In this document: positions 1 through 10,564 of the stretch, piece by piece
Position numbering within the stretch: the first letter of the stretch is position 1
Layout: each line of letters opens with the position of its first letter
Assembly: GCF_036884655.1 (NCBI RefSeq)
Contig: NC_088355.1
Span: 21,764,001 to 21,828,000, forward strand
DNA length: 64,000 nt
Direction of reading: 5' to 3'
From: Musa acuminata AAA Group
Lineage: Eukaryota > Streptophyta > Magnoliopsida > Zingiberales > Musaceae
Translations under genes and position numbers: made by a program
Notes under the pieces: generated by a model
What the model was told of the DNA's origin: nothing
Seen by the model: only the letters and a program-made list of their open reading frames with translations
The model's database searches: none

Positions 1-601
1 CTATCTCAAGAAAATTAAACATGCTAAACTTACACCTTGCAATTGAAGCAAAATTGCGAGCTCAAACATTGCAAAGGAAGCAAAAATTTGCTAGCTTGCA
101 ACTTGCATATTTCAAGAAGCAAGAATTGCCTTCTTGAACATCTCTAAATTGCTAGCTTGCAAGTTCTAAAATGTTGTAACATTGCTAGCTTGCATGTTCT
201 AAAAGTGCTATCTTATATGTTGTAAAACATGCATATCTAAAACTTGATAGCTTGAATGTTCTAAGCATAATGTAACATTTGCTAAATTTCTGGCTTCAAA
301 ACTGTATGATGATAAAACTTGATATTATGTTTTTCATGCAATAAGTTAAACTAATATTCCCAACACAAGAATAGTTGGACTTCTCCTTTTTGTTGATGAC
401 AAAGGGGGAGAAGTATTATGTTATGCATAAGTTCATGATGACGTGTTGCAAGTATTCATGATGAATATTGCAATGACTTGAATTCAGTTTGAATTCAAGA
501 TTCTATCAATATGGCATATTGATAGGGGGAGTTTGTTTAAACTCTGGGAGTTAAGTTTAACTCCGTCATCAAGTGGTTGCCATCATAAAAAAGGGAGAGA
601 T
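1..601 (+). mobile_element. Sirevirus 3' non-coding internal tail (left-truncated element)
   Basis: This is the region between pol and the 3' LTR of a Ty1/copia Sirevirus whose 5' part lies outside the window. Positions 1-300 consist of imperfect repeats built on the words gctagcttgca and gaagcaaaa. Around 385-414 lies the motif ttgatgacaaagggggag, which recurs in the tails of other copies here (about 9828, 10375, 23428 and 23595). No open frame of note is present. The segment ends at a polypurine tract followed directly by an LTR start, which sets the plus orientation. Confidence 0.75.
587..601 (+). other. Polypurine tract of Sirevirus copy 1
   Basis: A purine run (six A, then gggagaga) ends one base before the LTR start TGTTGAATC. 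It occupies the place of the plus-strand primer and matches the A/G run before the other Sirevirus 3' LTRs at about 10550 and 28011. Confidence 0.75.
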
Positions 602-2473
602 TGTTGAATCTTGTATTTTGATGATTAAACTACTTGATATATGTTTATGATTTAATCTGCGTTTTGAGTGACGCAGGATGCTTCGATCAGGATGAGACAA
701 TTAAAGCAGGAAAATCATATTATGCCGAAGGAACATGTTAGAAGATTGGATGTCGAGCCGGTGGATCGGTCGACGTATCGATAAAAGGCTTCGGGCCGTG
801 GACTCGGGCATCGGGCCAAGAAGAGCGGGTATTGTGCCAAGGATATCGGAGTTGTGGAGTCAACTGGCCGATTGGGCAATTGGCTGCAAGAGAGGACGAT
901 GCGCCGAAAAATCGGACGAAGCATCGAGGGACCAATGACATGCCGGATAACTTGGTTAATTGCTTAGGATTAATTGTCTCGATCGAAGTTTTAACTGTGT
1001 AGGATTAACTACGATGGAAGAAAGACATGCAGCAAGAGTTGCGCCGGAATCAAGACAATGATCACTTTGGGAGTTCGAGAGTTCGATGGAAGTTCGGACA
1101 GTCGTCGGAGGTTCTGCGGGAACAAATCCGAGAAGTCCATGAGCTTGCCAAAGAAGCTCGTCGGAACTCGCCAACTGGATTGTCGCAAGTCCAGGAGTTT
1201 GCCGGAAGTCTGCAGGAGCATCACCGAGGGTTCATCGGATGATCGACGGAAGTTCGCTGGAAGCTCACCGGAAGAAGCGATTGACGCACCAGAGCAAGTT
1301 GCAGTAAATGTCTTAGGAAATATCGTAGTTAGTACAATGATTAAGTTGGAAATAGGAGGTGATCCCATTAACTTAATCTTGGGGCAATTGGGCCCCTGAA
1401 AAACCCAAATTGGGCCGAATGGATCAACCCATTCGGACCCTGATTTCTGCCATGCGGTTGAAACGCCCCAGCCGGGCGGTGCCACCGCTTGGGCTTAGTC
1501 TCCGAGCGAGACTGGGCGGTGCAACCGCCCCAGCCAAGAGGTGGCACCGCTTGGGCTCGGTCTCCGAGCTCTGGCTGAGCGGTGCAACCGCTTCAATCAG
1601 GCGGTGGCACCGCCTGAGCTCGGTCTTCGAGCTCTGGCAGGAGGTGCAACTGCCCCTGATAGAGGTGGCACCGCCAAGAGGCTCAGTCTTCGAGCTCTGC
1701 CAGGCGGCGCGACGCAACCACCTCAGTCAGGTGGTGCAACCGCCAGATCCCGAAATTCCGGGAATTGACAATTTTGAGCTCCAAATTCAAACTGGGTTGG
1801 GGCCTATAAATACCCCACCCTTTCAGCACTGAAAGGGCACCCAAAAACCACCGAAATTCTGAGTTTACTTTGTGATTTTTAAAGCTCAAAAGTGTTGTAT
1901 GAGTTGAAAGTTCTTGTTCCTCTTTTCTTCCAAGTTCTAATTTATTAAGAGAGGAAAGAAAATTCTGTAAGGGTTGTCTCCTAAACCCGTCAAAAGGAGT
2001 GAAACTGTAAAAGGGTGGTTGGCCTTCGCCTATTGAAGGAAGGCCTCTAGTTGACGTCGGTGACCTCGTCAATGGAGTAGGTTAAGATTGACCGAACCAC
2101 TCTAAATCTCGGTTTGCATTTACTTTGAGCATCTTATCCTTACTGCAAATCTCCTCAATAGCTTACTGCCTTCTGCGCATATACGATCGTGTTTAAGCTC
2201 TGCATTTTCCGAATCGGCATTTAGACGTAAATCATTTTTATCGTACGAACATCATATTTCAGTTTGCGTTTACGTTCTGATTTCTATCATAACTGCAAAC
2301 TGCCTTTATATCTTTGCTTTAATTGCATCTTGCTTGGTTACAAGGTAAAGTGATTTACGAATCAAATTTTCTACCGAAATCGCTCTTATCGTACGAACGC
2401 GATTTTAATCATCAAAAGTTTTCTGCTGCACTAATTCACTCCCCCCCCCCTCTTAGTGCTCTTGATCCTAATA
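602..2473 (+). repeat. 3' LTR of Sirevirus copy 1 (long LTR subtype)
   Basis: The LTR starts TGTTGAATCT and ends cttgatcctaata (family consensus cttgatcctaaca), length 1,872 bp. It is colinear with the LTRs at 24825-26909 and 28025-30009. In order it holds a segment with about 12 bp degenerate repeats (gttcgacggaag type, 1075-1270), a GC-rich cluster of ggcggtggcaccgcc palindromes (1450-1750), a TATA box, and a C-rich run (about 2442-2451) just before the end. The flanking base change is abrupt: gtaccactaccc on the right belongs to a different, minus-strand LTR, so this element inserted into that LTR. Confidence 0.85.
1805..1811 (+). promoter_or_regulatory. LTR TATA box
   Basis: The word tataaat sits in the conserved context ggcctataaataccccac, downstream of the palindrome cluster. 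The same word in the same place is seen in the other LTRs at 17787, 26090, 29190 and 34296, and reversed at 3504, 4143 and 8801. This marks the presumed U3/R promoter of the Sirevirus family. Confidence 0.65.
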
Positions 2474-3004
2474 GTACCACTACCCAGACTGGTGGTACCA
2501 TCACCTGACATAGTCTCGGAGACTATGCCACGTCGGTTCCACATGTTGGGTCACTATTTGGGTCTTTTTACCTGGCCCAACACAACCTAAACTTGGCTCA
2601 ATTGACCCTTAATTAAGTTGGCCCAATTTCAACTCAATTATGTATTAACTATAAATTTTAAGACATTTACTTAGCTAAATAAGTCTGTAAGTATATGTTT
2701 CTTCCGACGAGCTTTCGACGATCTTTCGGCGATCTTTCGGTGAACTTCCTATGATCTATCAATAATGTTCCAGCGGACTCCCGGCAAACTCCTGGACTTC
2801 ACGATGATCTTCTTGGCAAGTTCCGATGAGCTTCTCTAGCAAGCCCCTAGAATTCTTGGTCAATTCTGATAGAACTTCTGACGAACGTCCGGACTTCCGA
2901 CGAACTCTCGAACTCCCAACGAAGTCTCGTTCTTAACTCTGGGACTTCAATTTACTTTATGCCTTGCTATCATAGTTAATCCTGCACACTTAAAACCTAC
3001 TATG
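2474..3004 (-). repeat. Minus-strand Sirevirus LTR fragment (same subtype as 10565-11740)
   Basis: Read on the minus strand, this matches the 5' half of the LTR at about 10950-11430, including the words tgtgcaggattaact, gggagttcgagagttcg and a tagtctccgagactatg hairpin. It lacks its own TG terminus. On the left it is cut by the copy-1 LTR, which is the likely insertion breakpoint; on the right it stops at the next LTR terminus at 3005. Confidence 0.7.
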
Positions 3005-3639
3005 TGTTAGGATCGGAGCAGCACTAAGAGGGGGGGGTGAATTAGTGCAGCGAATTAAAATTTTCGTTTCGACAAATCTTTTGATACGATAATAACCGAA
3101 CTTGAAAGCTTAACTTGAACGCGTGTTCGTAAATATATGCAGAAAAGGTAATGAGGAAATAAAGCACGTAAGAAGGTTTGTAGTAATGTAAATAGCAATA
3201 AGAAAATGTAAACCAGAGATCACACCGATTTTAAAGTGGTTCGGTCAAATGACCTACATCCGCTTGCGAGGCCCTCTTCGATGAGGCTCCCACCTTCCAC
3301 GAGCAAATCTCTTGAAGGGGAAGGGCAAATACCCCTCTTACAACCTTTTACAAGTGGTTCACACTCTTATAAATTTTTAGCAAGAAAGAAGGAGGTGAAC
3401 ACTCTAGCAAATTGGAAACAAGACTTGCTAAGACTTTTCTAAGACCTTTCTCTCAATCAATTGCTTCTCAAAAAGTTGTTGTCTCAGTTGAGAATTGAGG
3501 GGTATTTATAGGCCTCAAGAGGATTTAAATTTAGGCTCCAAAATTTGAATTCTCTTTGGTTTCCGATGCTGGCGGTGCCACCGCCTGTCAATGTCTGACA
3601 CTAATAGTGTATTGGCGGTGCCACCGCCTGGCTCTCGGG
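3005..3639 (-). repeat. Minus-strand Sirevirus LTR fragment
   Basis: It begins with the inverted LTR end tgttaggatcggagcagcact and a G run, as at 8276, and runs through the inverted TATA context ggtatttataggcctc (about 3502) into the ggcggtgccaccgcc cluster. It is broken off at 3639, where a second copy of the same terminus starts. Only the 3' half of the LTR is present. Confidence 0.75.
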
Positions 3640-4464
3640 TGTTAGGATCGGAGCGGCACTAAGAGGGGGGGGGGGGGGGGGGGGTGAATTCGTGCAGCGG
3701 ATTAAAACTTCGGTTTTGATAAATCTTTCATACGATGAAAAGCAATATCAATGGAAACCGATTTTAGAAGCTTGATAACTTAGAAACATTTGGAAGCGTA
3801 GTAACTAAGTAGAGAAGTTTGCAGTATGTAATTGGCAAGAGTAGGATGCAAACTAGATAACGCAGATTTTATAGTGGTTCAGTCAAATGACCTACATCCA
3901 CTTGCGAGGCCCCTCTTCGTTGAGGCTCCCACCTTCCACTAGCAAATCTCTTGAAATGGAAGGGCAAATACCCCTCTTACAATCTTTTACAAGCAGTTCA
4001 ACCTCTTACAAATTTTCAGTAAGAAAGAAGGAGGTGAACTCTCTAGCAAATTGAAAAACAAGACTTGCTAAGACTTTCTAAGACTTTTCTCTCAATCAAT
4101 TGCTTCTCAAAAAGTTGTTATCTCAGCTGAGATTTGAGGGGTATTTATAGGCCTCAAGAGGATTCAAATTTGGGCTCCACAATTTGAATTCTCTTTGGGT
4201 TCCCGATACTGGCGGTGCCACCGCCTGTCACTATCAGACATTGATAGTGCTGGGCGGTGCCACTTCCTAGCTCTCAGGTGCTGGGCGGTGCAACCGCCCA
4301 GTCTGGCGGTGGCACCGCCAGACCCTTCAGTTCACTGTTTGGGCTTCAAATTTAGCCCAAACCAATTCTAATTTTGGGCCCAGTTGGCCCCTAACAAGGA
4401 TATAGGATTATCTCTTAATCCTAATCCTAATTACAAGTGAACTACATAACAAAACACATCCTAA
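3640..4464 (-). repeat. Truncated 3' LTR of the minus-strand Sirevirus
   Basis: Sequence from the inverted terminus tgttaggatcggagcggc to acacatcctaa matches 8276-9072 of the 5' LTR block by block, including the TATA context at about 4143. The rest of the LTR, which would carry the U3 start, is absent. A run of 20 G (3665-3684) lies close to the terminus. Confidence 0.8.
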
Positions 4465-6639
4465 TTCATGACTCATACATTTGGCAAATGATTCACATAG
4501 TGATTCATCCGAAGAGCCAAAAATAATATCGTCAACATAAATTTGTACAATAAGAAAATTATCTTCAAAGTGTTTGATAAACAATGTAGTATCAACCTTG
4601 CCTTTGGTAAAATTATTTGAAATAAGAAAGGAACTAAGCCTTTCGTACCAAGCTCTAGGAGCTTGTTTTAAACCATAGAGAGCCTTAGTCAATTTGAATA
4701 CATGATTAGGTAGAAGAGATATTTCAAATCCGGGAGGTTGTTCAACATATACTTCTTCCGAAATAAAATCATTCAAGAAGGCACTTTTGACGTCCATTTG
4801 AAATAGTTTAAAGTTATTACTACTAGCATAGGCAAGGAGCATCCTTATGGCTTCTAATCGAGCCACGAGAGCGAAGGTTTCTTCGTAATCGATACCTTCT
4901 TCTTGGTTGAAACCTTTGGCCACTAATCTAGCCTTGTTTGTAACCACGATACCATTTTCGTCTTGCTTGTTTCTAAAGACCCATTTAGTACTAATGACTA
5001 AATGGTTACTAGGTCTAGGAACAAGCTTCCATACCTTATTCCTCTCAAATTGATTCAATTCCTCTTGCATTGCGATAACCCAAAAATCATCTTTTATGGC
5101 CTCGTCAATGCATTTAGGTTCAATTTGAGAAAGGAAGGCGGCGTTAGCACAAAAATTCTTGAAAGAGGAACAAGTTTGAACCCCTTTTGATGTACCTCCT
5201 ATAATTAGTTCCTTTGGATGAGCATCTATATACTTCCATTCCTTAGGTAAGGAAATTTCGGAAGAAGGTGCATCCAAGTTGCTATTTTGAGGAGGGGGTT
5301 CATTTAAATTCAAATTATCAAAACCAAGATCATCATCAAAATCATTTTTCTTTAAATTAAAAATTTCATTAAAAACTACATGAATAGACTCTTCTATTAC
5401 TAAGGTTCTTTTATTGAAAACCCGAAAAACCTTAGAAACAGAAGAGTAACCAAGAAAGATGCCTTCATCGGATTTAGAATCAAATTTTCCTAAGGCATCC
5501 CTTTCATTCAAAATAAAGCATTTACAACTGAAAACTTTAAAATAGGAAATATTTGGTTTTTTGCTATTCCATAATTCATAGGGAGTTTTTGATAGGGATG
5601 GTCTTATTAGGACCCTATTCATGATGTAGCAAGCCGCATTTACGGCTTCGGCCCAAAAATACTTGGGTAGACTATGTTCATTTAATATTGTTCTTGCCAT
5701 TTCTTGTAGGTTTCTATTTTTTCTTTCAACTACTCCATTTTGTTGGGGATTCCTCGGAGTGGTGAAGTTGTGATTGTATCCATTAACTTCACAAAAATTT
5801 TGAAAGTCACGGTTTTGAAATTCGCCACCGTGATCACTCCGAATTGATGAAATCATGAAACCTTTTTTATTTTGAGTGAGTTTACAAAATTTAGAGAGAT
5901 ACTTGAAGCAATCACTTTTGTGAGCTAAGAAATAGGTCCAAGTGTATCTAGTATAGTCATCCACAATTACAAACTCATATTTGCTTCTTCCTAGACTTGT
6001 CGTGTCAATTGGTCCAAATAAGTCCAAATGAATCAATTGTAATGGTCTAGTGATGCTAATTTGAGTTTTTGGTTTGAAACTAGTTTTTATTTGTTTACCT
6101 AGTTGACATGCATCGCATACTTTGTCCTTAATAAACTTTATATTTGGAATTCCTCGTACTAATTCTCTAGATGAGATCTTAGATATTAGTTTCATGCTTG
6201 CATGGCCTAGTCTCCTATGCCAAAGCCAAGCATCATCATTTAAAGCGGAGAAGCACATTTCGTTACTTAGTTCATCAAGGTTGATGGTGTAGACATTATT
6301 TTGTTTTAATGCAATCATAGTTATGTTATGGTTTGGTTTTTCAATAATACACACATTTGATTCAAATCAAACGATATAACCTTTATCGCATAATTGACTA
6401 ATACTCAAGAGATTATATTTCAATCCATCAACTAATAAGACATCATCAATAGAAAATTTTAATTTGTTACCTATAGTTCCCTTGCCAATGATTTTGCCTT
6501 GGTTGTTGTCTCCGAAGGTGACGTACCCTTCTTCTTTGCTAGTGAGAATAGAGAAATGAGATGGATCTCCAGTCATATGTCTTGAGCATCCACTATCTAG
6601 ATACCATCTCTTGCTCTTAGCTTGTGATGGTGTATGTTT
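4408..6639 (-). pseudogene. pol: Sirevirus pol pseudogene: protease, integrase, truncated reverse transcriptase
   Basis: This is a copia-type pol on the minus strand. The protease motif LDSGCSRHMTGD lies near 6590. Next comes the GAG-pre-integrase HHCC zinc motif (WHRRLGHAS to CDACQLGK), then the integrase core with the aspartates of MDLF-type and RSDHGGEF motifs and the glutamate of [10 protein letters not shown] follows, with MDVKSAFLN and YVDD (codons at 4528-4539). The frame is shared with gag and is open for 648 codons from 6354. An in-frame TGA at 6367-6369 fits a former CGA. After the RT residues KCMSHEL the frame continues into LTR sequence ([17 protein letters not shown]), so thumb, connection and RNase H are lost. 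It cannot encode a complete polymerase. Family assignment is firm; absence of activity is inferred. Confidence 0.9.
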
Positions 6640-8223
6640 CTACAAGAAGGAATTATTTTTAGGTACCCATTTTCTTTTGGGTGCCTTAAAAACTGATTTA
6701 ACTTGTTCATCATATTGCATAGAATTGATCATGGTTCCTTTAGGAACCCAAATTAGTTTGTTCGGACTAATCTTCTTGAATGGACATTTATAAGATTTAT
6801 GTCCATATTTGCAACAAAAGTTGCAATTGCTTTGGTGTTGAACATGTAAAATAGGGCCTTTAATGAAGGTGGTTGGATTTTGGTGAGGACTTCTCACAAA
6901 TCCGATTCCACTTCTTTTAGGAACGTGACCCTTATTTGTAGGGATCATGTTCAAAGATTTGCTACCAACCTCGAATTTCTTCAAGGTGTCCTTAAGTAGC
7001 AAGTTCTCCTTTTGAAGAGATTCTAGATCATGACATTTTATAAATGGAGCTAAACTATCATGATATTCAGTTTTTAATTTATCGATATCACAAGTGAGAC
7101 TATCATGCTCCTTTTTTAGCAATTTATATTTTCTACTAATTATCTTACATTCATCAAATAACTCATGGAAAGCATTTAATAATTCATGATAAGGTAAATT
7201 TACATCAATTAAATCTGTTACCTCTTCTCCGATGGCCATTAGGACGTAATGAGCAACTTGCTCGGTATTGGACTCCTCTTCTTTGAACGCGCTTGAATCA
7301 TCCCACGTTGCCTTGAGCGCCTTCTTCTTTAATGTTCTCTTTTTGGCTTGAGGACAATCGTTCTTGTAATGTCCCGATTTTTTGCACTCATAGCAAATCA
7401 CTTAGTCCTTCTTGTGTTCGAATTTATTTTTTGTATTATTTTTAAATTTGCTCTTTCTTAAATATTTTTTAAAATTTTGAGTCAAAAGTGCAATGTCATT
7501 GTCACTGTCCTCATCACTTGATGTTCCTTTCAAGTGGTCTTCTTATGATGTGAGTGCCATATCCTTCCTGTTCTTTGGAAGGGGGTTCTCGAGCTCGTCA
7601 TGAGCTTGACATGTCATTTCGTAGGTCATTAGAGACCCAATAAGTTCTTCAAGAGGGAATGTTTTAAGGTCTTTAGCCTCTTGAATTGCCGTGACTTTTG
7701 GATCCCAAATTTTAGGGAGGGATCTTAAGATTTTAGTTACTAGTTCAAAGTTAGTAAAATCTTTACTAAGAGCTTTGAGTCCATTGATGACATCCGTGAA
7801 CCGAGTGTACATGTCTCAGATGGACTCACTTGGTTTCATTCGGAAAAGTTCATAAGAGTGCACAAGGATGTTGATTTTGGACTCTTTCACTCGGCTAGTG
7901 CCTTCATGAGTGACCTCAAGAGTTCTCCAAATATCAAAAGCCGAATCATAAATTGAAACACGATTAAATTCATTTTTGTCTAGTGCACAAAACAAGGCAT
8001 TCATAGCCTTTGTGTTTAAAGCAAAAACCTTCTTCTCCGATTCATTCCATTCGCTCATCGGAAGAGAAGATTTTTGAAATCCGTTTTCAACAATAGTCCA
8101 AAGCTCGAAATCCATGGAAATAAGAAATATCCTCATACGAGTCTTCCAATAAGTATAATCTGACCCATTAAACAAGGGTGGACGTGTGATAGAATGACCC
8201 TCATGTATGTCGGAGTAAGCCAT
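6640..8223 (-). pseudogene. gag: Sirevirus gag pseudogene
   Basis: The start at 8223 (MAYSDIHEGHSITRPPLF) lies about 40 nt inside the primer-binding site and is colinear with the gag starts at 18296 and 26960. The N-terminal copia gag domain is followed by an acidic segment, a CCHC knuckle (CYECKKSGHYKNDC, near 7390-7350), a coiled-coil-like Lys/Glu/Leu-rich stretch, and a second C/H-rich knuckle (CNFCCKYGHKSYKC, near 6820). The whole runs in one frame but is closed by TGA at 7816-7818, TAA at 7543-7545, TAA at 7402-7404 and TAG at 6640-6642. At least three of these fit C-to-T changes at glutamine codons. It would have formed the particle shell. It is now non-functional. Confidence 0.88.
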
Positions 8224-8261
8224 CTATCTTGGGTATCAAACCAAATATGAGAGTGAGCCTA

Positions 8262-8273
8262 GCTCTGATACCA
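8262..8273 (-). other. Primer-binding site, minus-strand Sirevirus
   Basis: On the minus strand this reads TGGTATCAGAGC, complementary to the 3' end of initiator tRNA-Met. It lies two bases inside the 5' LTR and fixes the element's orientation. Confidence 0.9.
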
Positions 8274-8275
8274 AT

Positions 8276-9454
8276 TGTTAGGATCTAAGTGGCACTAAGA
8301 AGGGGGGGTGAATTAGTGCAGCGGTAAAGTACGATAAACTTTTCATGATTTAAACACTTTCGGAAACTTCGTACGATAAAAGCAACGTTTTGTTTGAAAC
8401 CGTTTCGATTGCGTTTTAACTTGAAGAGATATGTTAGAAGGAGACAAAGAAGTAGAGCATTAAAGTGCAAATGGTTTGCAGTAATATAAATGACAATAAG
8501 TAAATGCAAATCAGAGATCACGCTGATTTTAAAGTGGTTCGGTCAAATGACCTACATCCACTTGCGAGGCTCCTCTTCGATGAGGCTCCCACATTCCACT
8601 AGCAAATCTCTTGAAGGGGAAGGGTAAATACCCCTCTTACAACTTTTTACAAGCAATTCACTCTCTTACAGATTTTCAGCAAGAAAGAAGGAGGTGAACA
8701 CTAGCAAATTGAAAACAAGACTAGCTAAGACTTTTCTAAGACCTTTCTCCCAATCAATTGCTTCTCAAAAAGTTATATTCTCAGTTGAGATTTGAGGGGT
8801 ATTTATAGGCCTCAAGAGGATTCAAATTTGGGCTCCAAAATTTGAATCCTCTTTGGTTCCCGATGCTAGCGGTGCCACCGCTTGTCAGTGGACTGGCGGT
8901 GCCACCGCCCAGCCCAGGCAGTGCCACCGCTTGACTCTCCGGTTCATTGGTTGGGCTTCAAATTTAACCCAAACCAAGTCTAATTTTGGGCCCAGTTGGC
9001 CCCTATCCAGGATATAGGATTATCTCTTAATCTTAATCCTAATTACAAGTGAATTACATAACAAAAAACATCCTAAGCAAGTTTTCAACCGCGAACGTCG
9101 AGTCTTGTTCCGACGAGCTTTCCGACGAACTTCTTTCGACGGACTCCCAGCAAGCTCCCGATCTTGTGATGACTTTAACGAGTAGCCGAGCCTTCTCAGT
9201 GATCTCCGTGAACCTCCGATGATCTCTTCGGTGAACTTCCGAAAATTCCAACAGGTTCCCGATTTCTTCTTGGTTGGTTCCGGCAGCATCTCCGACGATT
9301 CTTCGGACTCTTAAACATCCATCGAACTTGACTCCGGTATTCTTGCTTTGTGCTTTCTGGTTATCGTAGTTAATCCTGCACACTTAACTCAATAATATGG
9401 ATTAGATCAATTAACCCATCAATTGATTTTATCATCAAAATCCGAGATTCAACA
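8276..9454 (-). repeat. 5' LTR of the minus-strand Sirevirus (short subtype)
   Basis: On the minus strand it starts TGTTGAATCTCGGATTTTG and ends gatcctaaca, 1,179 bp, close in size to the 5' LTR at 17087-18245. It contains the inverted TATA word atttata at 8801-8807, ggcggtgccaccgcc palindromes near 8870-8930, and the degenerate cggaagttc repeats near 9100-9250. Confidence 0.9.
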
Positions 9455-10564
9455 GATGTATACAATAATAAAATGGGGAGAAGTTTTGATCATGAATGGT
9501 AGGATGAAATTCGACAAAATTAATATCATCATGATTTGAAATGCTATGATTTGTTACAAAATGATGTATCATGAATGCTTTAAATGATGATTGTTTGGTT
9601 TCATGATCAAAATGTTAATAAATGCTTAAAAATTTGAACATTTTAGTATATGTATGATATGCTCATAATGATGATTGATTTATTTTTTGGTATTGTGCAT
9701 GAAAAATGAAATGTAAGGAATTTTAAAAATATGCATGTTTTAATTTGAAAATATAATGATGCACAAATAAGATTGATATTTACCTTTATCATAATCTGAT
9801 ATAAAGGGTCTTCCCTTCTTTTTGACAATGACAAAGGGGGAGATGAAAGATACTAGCTCGCATAATTCAAGAAGAAAGCAAAAAATTGTATTTCTCAAAA
9901 GAGAAGAAAGAACTTGCTTCTTGAACATATCAAATTGTTATCTTCCATGTTGTAAAACAATGTAACATTTTGTTAGCTTGCAATTTTGCAAAGGAAGCAA
10001 AAATAATGGCACTTCTCAAAAGAGAAGAAAGAGCTTACTATCTTGAACATCACTAGCTTGCCTATCTTGAGAAGCAAATATTTGCTATCTCAAAAGAAGC
10101 AAAATTGCTATCTTGCACATCGCAAAGAAACGCAAATTTGCAAATTTACATAATTCTAAATTATTGCTAGCTTGTATGTTGCAAAATTGGCTTTCTTTTT
10201 CAAACACTTGCTAGCTTGAACATTGCAGAACCAACATACTGAACTTGCATATCTAGCAAAATTTACAAACTTGTAAAACTCAAAATTTTTACTATCTTGC
10301 ATCATTATAAAACTAGAGATTTATGATGCAATGTATTGAACTTATCTCTAAACACATAAGAGTTGGAACTTCTCCTTTTTGTTTATGACAAAGGGAGAGA
10401 AGTATGCTGATGTCATGCATGATTTGATCATGACATGTTGCTTGGATTTTTTAATCCAAGAGTTTCTATCAATATGTCATATTGATAGGGGGAGTTTGTT
10501 TAAACTCCGGGAGTTAAGGTTAACTCCGTCGTTGATTGGTTATCATCATAAAAAAGGGGGAGAT
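9455..10564 (+). mobile_element. Sirevirus 3' internal tail (plus strand), 5'-truncated
   Basis: The sequence matches the layout of 1-601. It has A/T-rich text with repeated gctagcttgca and gaagcaaaa words (9840-10300), two copies of the atgacaaaggg(gg)agaag motif (about 9828 and 10386), and a final polypurine tract (10550-10564) against an LTR start. Gag and pol are missing on the left. No coding potential is seen. Confidence 0.75.

Larger units (their letters stand above)
3640..9454 (-). mobile_element. Minus-strand Sirevirus (Ty1/copia), internally deleted
   Basis: Reading right to left, the order is 5' LTR (8276-9454), primer-binding site, gag (8223-6640), protease-integrase-RT (6639-4465), and a truncated 3' LTR (3640-4464). 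RNase H, the 3' tail and the first third of the 3' LTR are missing, because RT runs straight into mid-LTR sequence at about 4464. The bases flanking the two ends (tcggg and gatgt) do not match, so at least one end has been rearranged and no target duplication can be shown. Confidence 0.85.

Noticed and set aside
735..941. Short frames conserved in three Sirevirus LTRs (also at 24940-25161 and 28140-28361)
   Set aside because: Conservation is explained by LTR homology. The frames are open on both strands, have no shared start context and no known domain.
4408..6354. 648-codon open frame as a possible host gene
   Set aside because: Integrase and copia RT motifs and its place between Sirevirus LTR and gag show it is pol of the retrotransposon.
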